DNA of 64,000 nucleotides from the NCBI GenBank assembly GCA_032433765.1, contig JAVIAB010000101.1, positions 62,450,092-62,514,091 of the forward strand. The letters run 5' to 3'. Source of the stretch: Megaustenia siamemsis. Taxonomy: Eukaryota > Mollusca > Gastropoda > Stylommatophora > Ariophantidae. The notes under the pieces were generated by a model. That model was not told the origin of the DNA, did no database searches, and saw only the letters and a list, made by a program, of their open reading frames with translations. This document shows, piece after piece, positions 1 to 10,800 of the stretch (positions are counted from its first letter, which is position 1; every line of letters begins with the position of its first letter). The translations under genes and the position numbers were made by a program.

Positions 1-480
1 TAGTTCCTTTCTGAGCCGCTGATCATTTCTGATTCTTCTACCTCATCTACCAACACAGACAACATTCACGATGGACATTCCCGAAAGGCGTCATTGTTGA
101 ACATTGTTGAAAAAACAGTAGTTTGCTTGTCGAACCGCGAACACATGCTGGCTTCTCTATGGCAGGTAACCACGTCGACACAAGAAGAATACATAATATT
201 CCACTAAAATATCGATCACCTTCACAGTCCATCCGCTCGTCAGAAGTATATATAATTACAACAGGGATAGCAACACATTATTTCACAACTAGACTGTCGC
301 GCAAATCATTTAAACACGTCAGAAAGAGCCGAGTCAGAATACTATCTATACGAAGCCGCCATAACACCTTGGTGTTACACCCTACACTTCTCAAATATTA
401 AAGAATGATTAACACTATTTAATTATTATCGACAAATTAGCTAATGATAACACTGTGGCAGTTAAATTTGTCAGCAGACT
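1..480. other. unassigned AT-rich DNA
   Basis: I see no supported gene here. Short open frames on both strands resemble no family I know and have no coding-like neighbours. No repeat or RNA gene is visible. Confidence 0.5.
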
Positions 481-672
481 TTAGACTTTAGTATTTAGAA
501 TTTAGACTTGTATTTTAGTATTTATACTTGAGTATTTATACTTGAGTATTTAGACTTTAAACTTTAGACTTTAGTATTTAGACTTTAGTATTTAGACTTA
601 GTATTTATACTTTAGTATTTAAACTTTAGACTTTAGACTTTATTATTTAGACTTTAGTATTTCGACTTTAGA
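481..672. repeat. degenerate short-unit tandem repeat
   Basis: Imperfect copies of a unit like TTTAGACTTTAGTA (about 13-15 bp, with TTTATACTT variants) run head to tail. Unit length varies and copies have diverged, so this looks like an old simple repeat. Confidence 0.8.
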
Positions 673-2385
673 ACGGAATGGCAGACCGGGCATTCCCATG
701 TCTGCTCAGTTTCCCTTCGAGCAATCAAAAAAGTGTCCATCCCCTTTGTTCACAATGTTCAACTAAGCGTGCTGTACTCAATCAAAAACGGCATGTTTGT
801 ACGTTCACACTATTCAATTGAACGCGCCGCATTCTGCATACAAAGCGCTCAGCTCAAAATAGACACTCCGCTTTAACAGCCATCACAATCAACATAATCT
901 TCATGTGTCTCGAGCCAATTCAGGTGTAAACTTCCTGATCAGCACAATTATATAAAAACTGATCAGACAGTTCACGTGACTTTCGGCCAGCTGAAAGTTT
1001 GAGAGACGGCTGTATTGGAAGATCCGTTTCATACACTACATTTTAAAACATTTGATTTCAGGTCATACGCTCTTCTCATGAGGTAAATAATACGATCTCT
1101 GAGTTAATGATATTAACCGCCATATGAAATAAGATGCGGTATATATATATTTATTGTGGCAAATAACAAATCAGAATAATCTGTCGAGCATGACAAGTCG
1201 ATGAGAAATGTATTATCAGAGATCAGGCTTTCACTACACAAGACTGAACTTTAAGGTGTTTGTATTGAGTCCTGACATTTCTTTTGTGATATAATATTAG
1301 CAAATAAGGCACCACAAAATCATACCCAATTTTTTTTTACTACAATATACTATTTTAAAAATATAAAATGTCCAGTTTTGCAGATAAAACGTCTTGATTT
1401 AGTTGTTTATCATCTGGTTACCCTTAATGGATATAACAAGATCATGCGATCAACGGTGGATATCCGTAGCAGAATTCAGCGCCAGCGAGTTGACAACATG
1501 ACAGAAGAAGAGTTGCTGGAATGGTGCATTGCTCGTCTACTAGCAGTCATTGTATACAAAAAAAAAATAAACTATTTCAGAAAAAAAAAATATTTTACAT
1601 CAACTTTCCTTTCGTCTAACATGAAGATTTGGGGGCAGCACCAGAGCTACATATTCAGAGCAGTATCAAAATCATTATCATCTCGCAATTCTTTTTTTCC
1701 GCAATCGGTTAGGGATATGCGATTGACCATCATTGTGACGTAGCACGCATAATACTGTCAACAATACAAAACAACAACTACAACGCTTGATTGACTTTAA
1801 TTAAAAGCAACCAGACGCACGAGCACGGTAGCGCACGTGCAACATTTTAAAAATAGTTAACTTGAAACAACAATCAATATGAAGAAGCTGAAAGTAATCA
1901 TTGCCAAACAAGTTCATATATATTATTTAACAACTCTCAAAGTCATGACGTAAAACAAAAATCAACTTCACGTCGGACGAAGGTGCAAAGTACCTACATC
2001 GTACACAAATAACAGCTGCCAGGTGCATGAACAAAGTAGCACCGGCGAGAATCAGTAAACATATAGTAAGGACAATGGAGTCGGTAGTTAAGTGGTAGCA
2101 CGAGATAACAAAAAAAAAATAATTTCTGACTGGCTTGTAAAGCAAAGGTCCGTGCTGTATTTTGTTAGTCACCATCAACGGTAAGTTGAGCTGAGGAGGA
2201 AATGTTGCCCTAAGAAGGCCGATCACTAAAAAATAATAAAATACGTCTTTTATTTAATTCAAAATGATTAATTTACCACGTCTGTGAAAGGAGACAGTGG
2301 GGGCAAAAAGCAAAATATATATTACACATGATTGTGTAGAATAGTGGGGTATAGAAAGTATTAAAGGTTTACTAATGTCTGCCTA
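673..2385. other. unassigned DNA with a weak TATA-like site
   Basis: No gene is supported. A TATATAAAA string lies at 949-957, with possible splice-like signals (TTTGATTTCAG near 1060 and GAG/GTAAAT near 1082), which is too little to call a promoter or exon. An open frame at 1378-1743 (121 codons, lysine-rich with A-runs) matches nothing I recognise and is probably chance. Confidence 0.4.
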
Positions 2386-2531
2386 AGAAAGAGAATGGAG
2401 ACAGAAGTCATCACATACTCATGTTCATATTTCAAATGCTTCTGTAAGCGGACCATCATGCACCACAATACATTTCATTCCTTCACACATTGATTTTATC
2501 AGGTTAATAAACTTCTTGGGGATTCCGTAAT
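2386..2531 (-). pseudogene. inverted RT segment of the family 1 LINE
   Basis: Reads on the minus strand. It is close in sequence to 19378-19533, where the better copy encodes the RT stretch around IPIKFINLIKTMYEGTKCIV. It has lost its frame through small indels. It is the 5' part of the twin-primed copy whose 3' part follows on the plus strand. Confidence 0.75.
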
Positions 2532-3375
2532 AATAACAAAGAAATGTAGAGTCCAGTGGTCACTGACCAAGCAACTTGATGATTTAGACTTTGCTAATGA
2601 CATAGCTCTCAAATCACAAAACCATCAACAGATGCAGGATAAAATGAGCATTCTATATGAAAGATCACAACCGCTAGTACTGAAAATTAATAGAAATAAG
2701 ACCAACATTATGAGAATTAATACAGTTGGCAATAACCAAATAAAATTAGGAGAAATACCTCTACTAGACATTAAATCTTACATATATCTAGGTAGTAATA
2801 TAGATAAAGAAGGAGGGCCAGAAAGTGATACCACAATAAGGATATCAGAAGCAAGAGCAGCGTTTGTTGCACTCGGACACATATGGAAGTCTAAATAAAT
2901 TATGTGAAATAGAAATGTTCAACTCCAATATTAAGTCAGTCCTATTGTATAGCTGTGAAACATAAAGGACAACAAAATTGACAATTGTTGTAAATGCAGA
3001 CTTTCATTAATGGATGCTTACGCAGAATAAAATGAATGAAATGGCAAGACAAAATCACTAACATAGAATTATGGAAATGTACCAGGCAAATACCAGCGGA
3101 TAAGGAGACACAGGGAAGACGATGGCGCTGGATAGGACACACAGTGCGGAAATCAACTGAGAGTATTACACAACATGCCGTTTTTTTGGATTTTCAAGGG
3201 GAAGAGATAAAGAGGAAGACCAAGGAATTCTTGGAGAAGACAGATAGAAGCAGCATTGAAGAAGATGGGAAGCCACGGAATGATCTTTAAAAATGGCAAG
3301 AAACATAACGACTTGGAAAGTATTTGTTGAAGACTATGCACCTAGGGAGCTAAACGGAAGAGGAAGAAGAATCTC
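2386..3375 (+). mobile_element. 5'-inverted, 5'-truncated LINE copy (EN-RT family 1)
   Basis: The right part (2532-3375, plus strand) encodes a decayed RT palm/thumb and C-terminal region. It has the catalytic box as FAND instead of FADD near 2590, an INRNKTNIMRINTVGNNQIK-like stretch, then KWQDKITNIELW and GRRWRWIGHTVRKS at 3036-3160. The left part (2386-2531) is homologous to the same family but lies in the opposite orientation; it matches the plus-strand text of the LINE at 19378-19533. The right part starts at the point equivalent to 19351 of that copy. The order and near-coincident breakpoints fit twin priming. Stops and frameshifts make it a dead copy. Confidence 0.85.
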
Positions 3376-3890
3376 TGTCGAACGTGTAACAAATATCCAC
3401 TGATATAAGCATTGATGGTACTACGGAACGTCTGCCTGGTGCAGCAGTCAAGATGGCAATCGAGTCAAATTAGGTTTTAGTATGGAGGTGTTTTTGCTGC
3501 AGTTTGCGTTCAAGTGATTTTTACGGGTCTGTATTTTCATTTGGAAATCACATTTGGTCCGGCTTCATTCACCTTATCACAAATTCAAATGGTTTTGGCA
3601 CCAGCACGCAGACTCGTATTGCAGGCGACTGACTGTTGCTTGTGTTGGAACAATACCCAGCCCCTACTTTGATCTATGTTCGACTAACATTTTGCCACCT
3701 GCTTTGTTGCAGTTGGATCGAGCGTTTTACCGAAGTGGAGGCCTGACCTATTATTAAATTTAGGAAGTAAAAAAAAAATTAGGCAAGTTAAACTAATTTA
3801 AACGACAAAGGTAATATATTAAGAGGGAACAGAAAATAATTGCAATGAAATGATGTTGTAAAGTTGGTAGCATGAGCAAGTAGCCAGGTG
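3376..3890. other. unassigned DNA
   Basis: No gene or repeat recognised. One plus-strand open frame (3554-3757) has no family resemblance. Confidence 0.4.
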
Positions 3891-3894
3891 TAAC

Positions 3895-4035
3895 TTACTC
3901 TCCTACAAGGTATGGTGACAGCATTACAAAAATGAAACACACACAAAAAAAATACCGACGTTTGAGGCTAAACGAGGCCTTCATCAGAAAACGAGAATAG
4001 CACAAACGGACACCGAAATAAAGATAAACCCTATA
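3895..4035 (-). other. hammerhead-like core motif in a dispersed repeat fragment
   Basis: On the minus strand, CTGATGA (near 3978-3984) is followed by a short self-complementary segment (AGGC...GCCT) and then CAAACGTCGGTA in place of the usual GAAAC. The order CUGAUGA, hairpin, GAAAC, GUH is the hammerhead ribozyme core order, and such cores are known from the flanks of Penelope-like elements. The G of GAAA is replaced here and stem I is not evident, so activity is unlikely. Confidence 0.4.
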
Positions 4036-4089
4036 CATCTAGGATGATATATATGGCCCTTTTCGTCTTGTCAGACGGTCTAGTGGAGG

Positions 4090-4656
4090 CTATTGCGTAT
4101 TTTTTTGAGGTATTGTTTTTGCCGAACAGCTTCTCTCGTGGCTAATTCTACCAATGTTTGACAAACACACGCGGTCACATAATGAACAGGTCAGGCTCGC
4201 TGGTCCACAGGGTTTACCATCCTTTTTCATGAGTCTCTTCTCTTCTAAGTCCTGTCTTAGAACAGTCTCAAATGTTGTTATACCGTTCCTTATACGTGCT
4301 CTCCATGATGTGCGATCACTTGCCATATGTTGCCAGTCGTTTTCACAGATGGAGAAGTCTTTCAGAGATGATTTGCAGATATCTCTATATCGTAGTTTAG
4401 GTCTGCCGATTTGTCGTTTTCCGTGTTTTAGCTCGCCATATAGTATTTGCCTAGGAATGCGTTTTTCTTCCATCCGTTGGACATGCCCCAGCCATCTTAG
4501 CCTTCGACTTCTGAACATCGACACGATTGTTAGGGTCTTAGCACGTTGCAGGACAGTTAAGTTGGTTATTTTGTCCTGCCATTTGATGTGCATTATTTTG
4601 TGGAGACATCGCATGTGGAAGACATTTAGTCTTTTTTCCTGGTTTGAGTATGTTGT
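4090..4656 (-). pseudogene. LINE RT C-terminal part with C2H2 zinc finger
   Basis: Encodes the end of the retrotransposon polyprotein: NQEKRLNVFHMRCLHKIM, KWQDKITNLTVLQRAK, RRLRWLGHVQRMEEKRIPRQ, a basic GKRQIGRPKLRYRDICK segment, and near the end a C2H2-type finger with spacing C-x2-C-x12-H-x4-C. It stays open to a stop at 4090. The N-terminal part of the apparent open frame past 4656 is array sequence, not LINE. In this family the C-terminal region is thought to help bind RNA or DNA; here it is a relic cut off from its RT by the array. Confidence 0.85.
4643..4656. repeat. left target-site duplication of the 438-bp array
   Basis: TTTGAGTATGTTGT occurs here and again at 14203-14216, immediately outside the two ends of the array. 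Removing the array and one copy restores the LINE reading frame exactly. Confidence 0.85.
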
Positions 4657-4721
4657 GGGGAATAATAGAACAAATAAGTATGTGTTAGCACTCGGAAAAA
4701 TTAACAGACAAACAACAACAG

Positions 4722-4728
4722 AAAAAAA
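4722..4728 (-). terminator. candidate Pol III terminator (T7), repeated in each unit
   Basis: A run of seven T on the minus strand lies about 25 bp beyond the B box. A Pol III transcript starting just upstream of the A box would end here after roughly 115-125 nt. The feature recurs in every 438-bp monomer. Confidence 0.5.
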
Positions 4729-4744
4729 CGAAGAACAATATATG

Positions 4745-4836
4745 GTCCGAAGTGGGATCGAACCCGTACTCACTGGCACCGCGCCTTGCCACGAGAGGCC
4801 GAACGCTTGGCACACTGCCACTCAGCCAACTAAAAA
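4745..4836 (-). promoter_or_regulatory. tRNA-like Pol III internal promoter (first of 22 copies)
   Basis: Read on the minus strand, TGGCTGAGTGG (4818-4828) fits the Pol III A box and GGTTCGATCCC (4754-4764) fits the B box, 53 bp apart, within the range seen in tRNA genes and SINEs. GGC...GCC around the A box can form a D-arm. The long middle section resembles a class II (Leu/Ser-like) tRNA, but the T-stem is imperfect and no proper acceptor stem is seen. It is therefore tRNA-derived, not a working tRNA. The same site recurs every 438 bp through the array. Confidence 0.75.
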
Positions 4837-7800
4837 ATTGGCTATTGTAGTAGTGTCTTCCACGAAAGGCGCTCTCAATGACTATAGCATAGGGTAACGA
4901 TCTCAGACCGGAAATAAATTGTATATTTGTACTTTCCTGTTAATGCAAGTATCTCCCAGTAGGGCTGAATACTTGTGTTGTAGACAAACATTTATAGGAC
5001 GAAACAGCACGAATAGTAGTTTCCAGTGGTTATATACTGGTAACAAATAATAATACATAAATATTATTATATGGGGAACTTCCGAGGCGATAATAGGGAA
5101 TAATAGAACAAATAAGTATGTGTTAGCACTCGGAAAAATTAACAGACAAACAACAACAGAAAAAAACGAAGAACAATATATGGTCCGAAGTGGGATCGAA
5201 CCCGTACTCACTGGCACCGCGCCTTGCCACGAGAGGCCGAACGCTTGGCACACTGCCACTCAGCCAACTAAAAAATTGGCTATTGTAGTAGTGTCTTCCA
5301 CGAAAGGCGCTCTCAATGACTATAGCATAGGGTAACGATCTCAGACCGGAAATAAATTGTATATTTGTACTTTCCTATTAATGCAAGTATCTCCCAGTAG
5401 GGCTGAATACTTGTGTTGTAGACAAACATTTATAGGACGAAACAGCACGAATAGTAGTTTCCAGTGGTTATATACTGGTAACAAATAATAATACATAAAT
5501 ATTATTATATGGGGAACTTCCGAGGCGATAATAGGGAATAATAGAACAAATAAGTATGTGTTAGCACTCGGAAAAATTAACAGACAAACAACAACAGAAA
5601 AAAACGAAGAACAATATATGGTCCGAAGTGGGATCGAACCCGTACTCACTGGCACCGCGCCTTGCCACGAGAGGCCGAACGCTTGGCACACTGCCACTCA
5701 GCCAACTAAAAAATTGGCTATTGTAGTAGTGTCTTCCACGAAAGGCGCTCTCAATGACTATAGCATAGGGTAACGATCTCAGACCGGAAATAAATTGTAT
5801 ATTTGTACTTTCCTGTTAATGCAAGTATCTCCCAGTAGGGCTGAATACTTGTGTTGTAGACAAACATTTATAGGACGAAACAGCACGAATAGTAGTTTCC
5901 AGTGGTTATATACTGGTAACAAATAATAATACATAAATATTATTATATGGGGAACTTCCGAGGCGATAATAGGGAATAATAGAACAAATAAGTATGTGTT
6001 AGCACTCGGAAAAATTAACAGACAAACAACAACAGAAAAAAACGAAGAACAATATATGGTCCGAAGTGGGATCGAACCCGTACTCACTGGCACCGCGCCT
6101 TGCCACGAGAGGCCGAACGCTTGGCACACTGCCACTCAGCCAACTAAAAAATTGGCTATTGTAGTAGTGTCTTCCACGAAAGGCGCTCTCAATGACTATA
6201 GCATAGGGTAACGATCTCAGACCGGAAATAAATTGTATATTTGTACTTTCCTATTAATGCAAGTATCTCCCAGTAGGGCTGAATACTTGTGTTGTAGACA
6301 AACATTTATAGGACGAAACAGCACGAATAGTAGTTTCCAGTGGTTATATACTGGTAACAAATAATAATACATAAATATTATTATATGGGGAACTTCCGAG
6401 GCGATAATAGGGAATAATAGAACAAATAAGTATGTGTTAGCACTCGGAAAAATTAACAGACAAACAACAACAGAAAAAAACGAAGAACAATATATGGTCC
6501 GAAGTGGGATCGAACCCGTACTCACTGGCACCGCGCCTTGCCACGAGAGGCCGAACGCTTGGCACACTGCCACTCAGCCAACTAAAAAATTGGCTATTGT
6601 AGTAGTGTCTTCCACGAAAGGCGCTCTCAATGACTATAGCATAGGGTAACGATCTCAGACCGGAAATAAATTGTATATTTGTACTTTCCTATTAATGCAA
6701 GTATCTCCCAGTAGGGCTGAATACTTGTGTTGTAGACAAACATTTATAGGACGAAACAGCACGAATAGTAGTTTCCAGTGGTTATATACTGGTAACAAAT
6801 AATAATACATAAATATTATTATATGGGGAACTTCCGAGGCGATAATAGGGAATAATAGAACAAATAAGTATGTGTTAGCACTCGGAAAAATTAACAGACA
6901 AACAACAACAGAAAAAAACGAAGAACAATATATGGTCCGAAGTGGGATCGAACCCGTACTCACTGGCACCGCGCCTTGCCACGAGAGGCCGAACGCTTGG
7001 CACACTGCCACTCAGCCAACTAAAAAATTGGCTATTGTAGTAGTGTCTTCCACGAAAGGCGCTCTCAATGACTATAGCATAGGGTAACGATCTCAGACCG
7101 GAAATAAATTGTATATTTGTACTTTCCTATTAATGCAAGTATCTCCCAGTAGGGCTGAATACTTGTGTTGTAGACAAACATTTATAGGACGAAACAGCAC
7201 GAATAGTAGTTTCCAGTGGTTATATACTGGTAACAAATAATAATACATAAATATTATTATATGGGGAACTTCCGAGGCGATAATAGGGAATAATAGAACA
7301 AATAAGTATGTGTTAGCACTCGGAAAAATTAACAGACAAACAACAACAGAAAAAAACGAAGAACAATATATGGTCCGAAGTGGGATCGAACCCGTACTCA
7401 CTGGCACCGCGCCTTGCCACGAGAGGCCGAACGCTTGGCACACTGCCACTCAGCCAACTAAAAAATTGGCTATTGTAGTAGTGTCTTCCACGAAAGGCGC
7501 TCTCAATGACTATAGCATAGGGTAACGATCTCAGACCGGAAATAAATTGTATATTTGTACTTTCCTATTAATGCAAGTATCTCCCAGTAGGGCTGAATAC
7601 TTGTGTTGTAGACAAACATTTATAGGACGAAACAGCACGAATAGTAGTTTCCAGTGGTTATATACTGGTAACAAATAATAATACATAAATATTATTATAT
7701 GGGGAACTTCCGAGGCGATAATAGGGAATAATAGAACAAATAAGTATGTGTTAGCACTCGGAAAAATTAACAGACAAACAACAACAGAAAAAAACGAAGA

Positions 7801-10800
7801 ACAATATATGGTCCGAAGTGGGATCGAACCCGTACTCACTGGCACCGCGCCTTGCCACGAGAGGCCGAACGCTTGGCACACTGCCACTCAGCCAACTAAA
7901 AAATTGGCTATTGTAGTAGTGTCTTCCACGAAAGGCGCTCTCAATGACTATAGCATAGGGTAACGATCTCAGACCGGAAATAAATTGTATATTTGTACTT
8001 TCCTATTAATGCAAGTATCTCCCAGTAGGGCTGAATACTTGTGTTGTAGACAAACATTTATAGGACGAAACAGCACGAATAGTAGTTTCCAGTGGTTATA
8101 TACTGGTAACAAATAATAATACATAAATATTATTATATGGGGAACTTCCGAGGCGATAATAGGGAATAATAGAACAAATAAGTATGTGTTAGCACTCGGA
8201 AAAATTAACAGACAAACAACAACAGAAAAAAACGAAGAACAATATATGGTCCGAAGTGGGATCGAACCCGTACTCACTGGCACCGCGCCTTGCCACGAGA
8301 GGCCGAACGCTTGGCACACTGCCACTCAGCCAACTAAAAAATTGGCTATTGTAGTAGTGTCTTCCACGAAAGGCGCTCTCAATGACTATAGCATAGGGTA
8401 ACGATCTCAGACCGGAAATAAATTGTATATTTGTACTTTCCTATTAATGCAAGTATCTCCCAGTAGGGCTGAATACTTGTGTTGTAGACAAACATTTATA
8501 GGACGAAACAGCACGAATAGTAGTTTCCAGTGGTTATATACTGGTAACAAATAATAATACATAAATATTATTATATGGGGAACTTCCGAGGCGATAATAG
8601 GGAATAATAGAACAAATAAGTATGTGTTAGCACTCGGAAAAATTAACAGACAAACAACAACAGAAAAAAACGAAGAACAATATATGGTCCGAAGTGGGAT
8701 CGAACCCGTACTCACTGGCACCGCGCCTTGCCACGAGAGGCCGAACGCTTGGCACACTGCCACTCAGCCAACTAAAAAATTGGCTATTGTAGTAGTGTCT
8801 TCCACGAAAGGCGCTCTCAATGACTATAGCATAGGGTAACGATCTCAGACCGGAAATAAATTGTATATTTGTACTTTCCTATTAATGCAAGTATCTCCCA
8901 GTAGGGCTGAATACTTGTGTTGTAGACAAACATTTATAGGACGAAACAGCACGAATAGTAGTTTCCAGTGGTTATATACTGGTAACAAATAATAATACAT
9001 AAATATTATTATATGGGGAACTTCCGAGGCGATAATAGGGAATAATAGAACAAATAAGTATGTGTTAGCACTCGGAAAAATTAACAGACAAACAACAACA
9101 GAAAAAAACGAAGAACAATATATGGTCCGAAGTGGGATCGAACCCGTACTCACTGGCACCGCGCCTTGCCACGAGAGGCCGAACGCTTGGCACACTGCCA
9201 CTCAGCCAACTAAAAAATTGGCTATTGTAGTAGTGTCTTCCACGAAAGGCGCTCTCAATGACTATAGCATAGGGTAACGATCTCAGACCGGAAATAAATT
9301 GTATATTTGTACTTTCCTATTAATGCAAGTATCTCCCAGTAGGGCTGAATACTTGTGTTGTAGACAAACATTTATAGGACGAAACAGCACGAATAGTAGT
9401 TTCCAGTGGTTATATACTGGTAACAAATAATAATACATAAATATTATTATATGGGGAACTTCCGAGGCGATAATAGGGAATAATAGAACAAATAAGTATG
9501 TGTTAGCACTCGGAAAAATTAACAGACAAACAACAACAGAAAAAAACGAAGAACAATATATGGTCCGAAGTGGGATCGAACCCGTACTCACTGGCACCGC
9601 GCCTTGCCACGAGAGGCCGAACGCTTGGCACACTGCCACTCAGCCAACTAAAAAATTGGCTATTGTAGTAGTGTCTTCCACGAAAGGCGCTCTCAATGAC
9701 TATAGCATAGGGTAACGATCTCAGACCGGAAATAAATTGTATATTTGTACTTTCCTATTAATGCAAGTATCTCCCAGTAGGGCTGAATACTTGTGTTGTA
9801 GACAAACATTTATAGGACGAAACAGCACGAATAGTAGTTTCCAGTGGTTATATACTGGTAACAAATAATAATACATAAATATTATTATATGGGGAACTTC
9901 CGAGGCGATAATAGGGAATAATAGAACAAATAAGTATGTGTTAGCACTCGGAAAAATTAACAGACAAACAACAACAGAAAAAAACGAAGAACAATATATG
10001 GTCCGAAGTGGGATCGAACCCGTACTCACTGGCACCGCGCCTTGCCACGAGAGGCCGAACGCTTGGCACACTGCCACTCAGCCAACTAAAAAATTGGCTA
10101 TTGTAGTAGTGTCTTCCACGAAAGGCGCTCTCAATGACTATAGCATAGGGTAACGATCTCAGACCGGAAATAAATTGTATATTTGTACTTTCCTATTAAT
10201 GCAAGTATCTCCCAGTAGGGCTGAATACTTGTGTTGTAGACAAACATTTATAGGACGAAACAGCACGAATAGTAGTTTCCAGTGGTTATATACTGGTAAC
10301 AAATAATAATACATAAATATTATTATATGGGGAACTTCCGAGGCGATAATAGGGAATAATAGAACAAATAAGTATGTGTTAGCACTCGGAAAAATTAACA
10401 GACAAACAACAACAGAAAAAAACGAAGAACAATATATGGTCCGAAGTGGGATCGAACCCGTACTCACTGGCACCGCGCCTTGCCACGAGAGGCCGAACGC
10501 TTGGCACACTGCCACTCAGCCAACTAAAAAATTGGCTATTGTAGTAGTGTCTTCCACGAAAGGCGCTCTCAATGACTATAGCATAGGGTAACGATCTCAG
10601 ACCGGAAATAAATTGTATATTTGTACTTTCCTATTAATGCAAGTATCTCCCAGTAGGGCTGAATACTTGTGTTGTAGACAAACATTTATAGGACGAAACA
10701 GCACGAATAGTAGTTTCCAGTGGTTATATACTGGTAACAAATAATAATACATAAATATTATTATATGGGGAACTTCCGAGGCGATAATAGGGAATAATAG

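Noticed and set aside
949..1082. Core promoter and micro-exon (TATATAAAA, then splice-like signals)
   Set aside because: Such signals are expected by chance in AT-rich DNA and lead to no open frame that I can support.
1378..1743. Small host gene
   Set aside because: A 121-codon frame with poly-lysine from A-runs, no known motif, no homologous neighbour; too weak to call.
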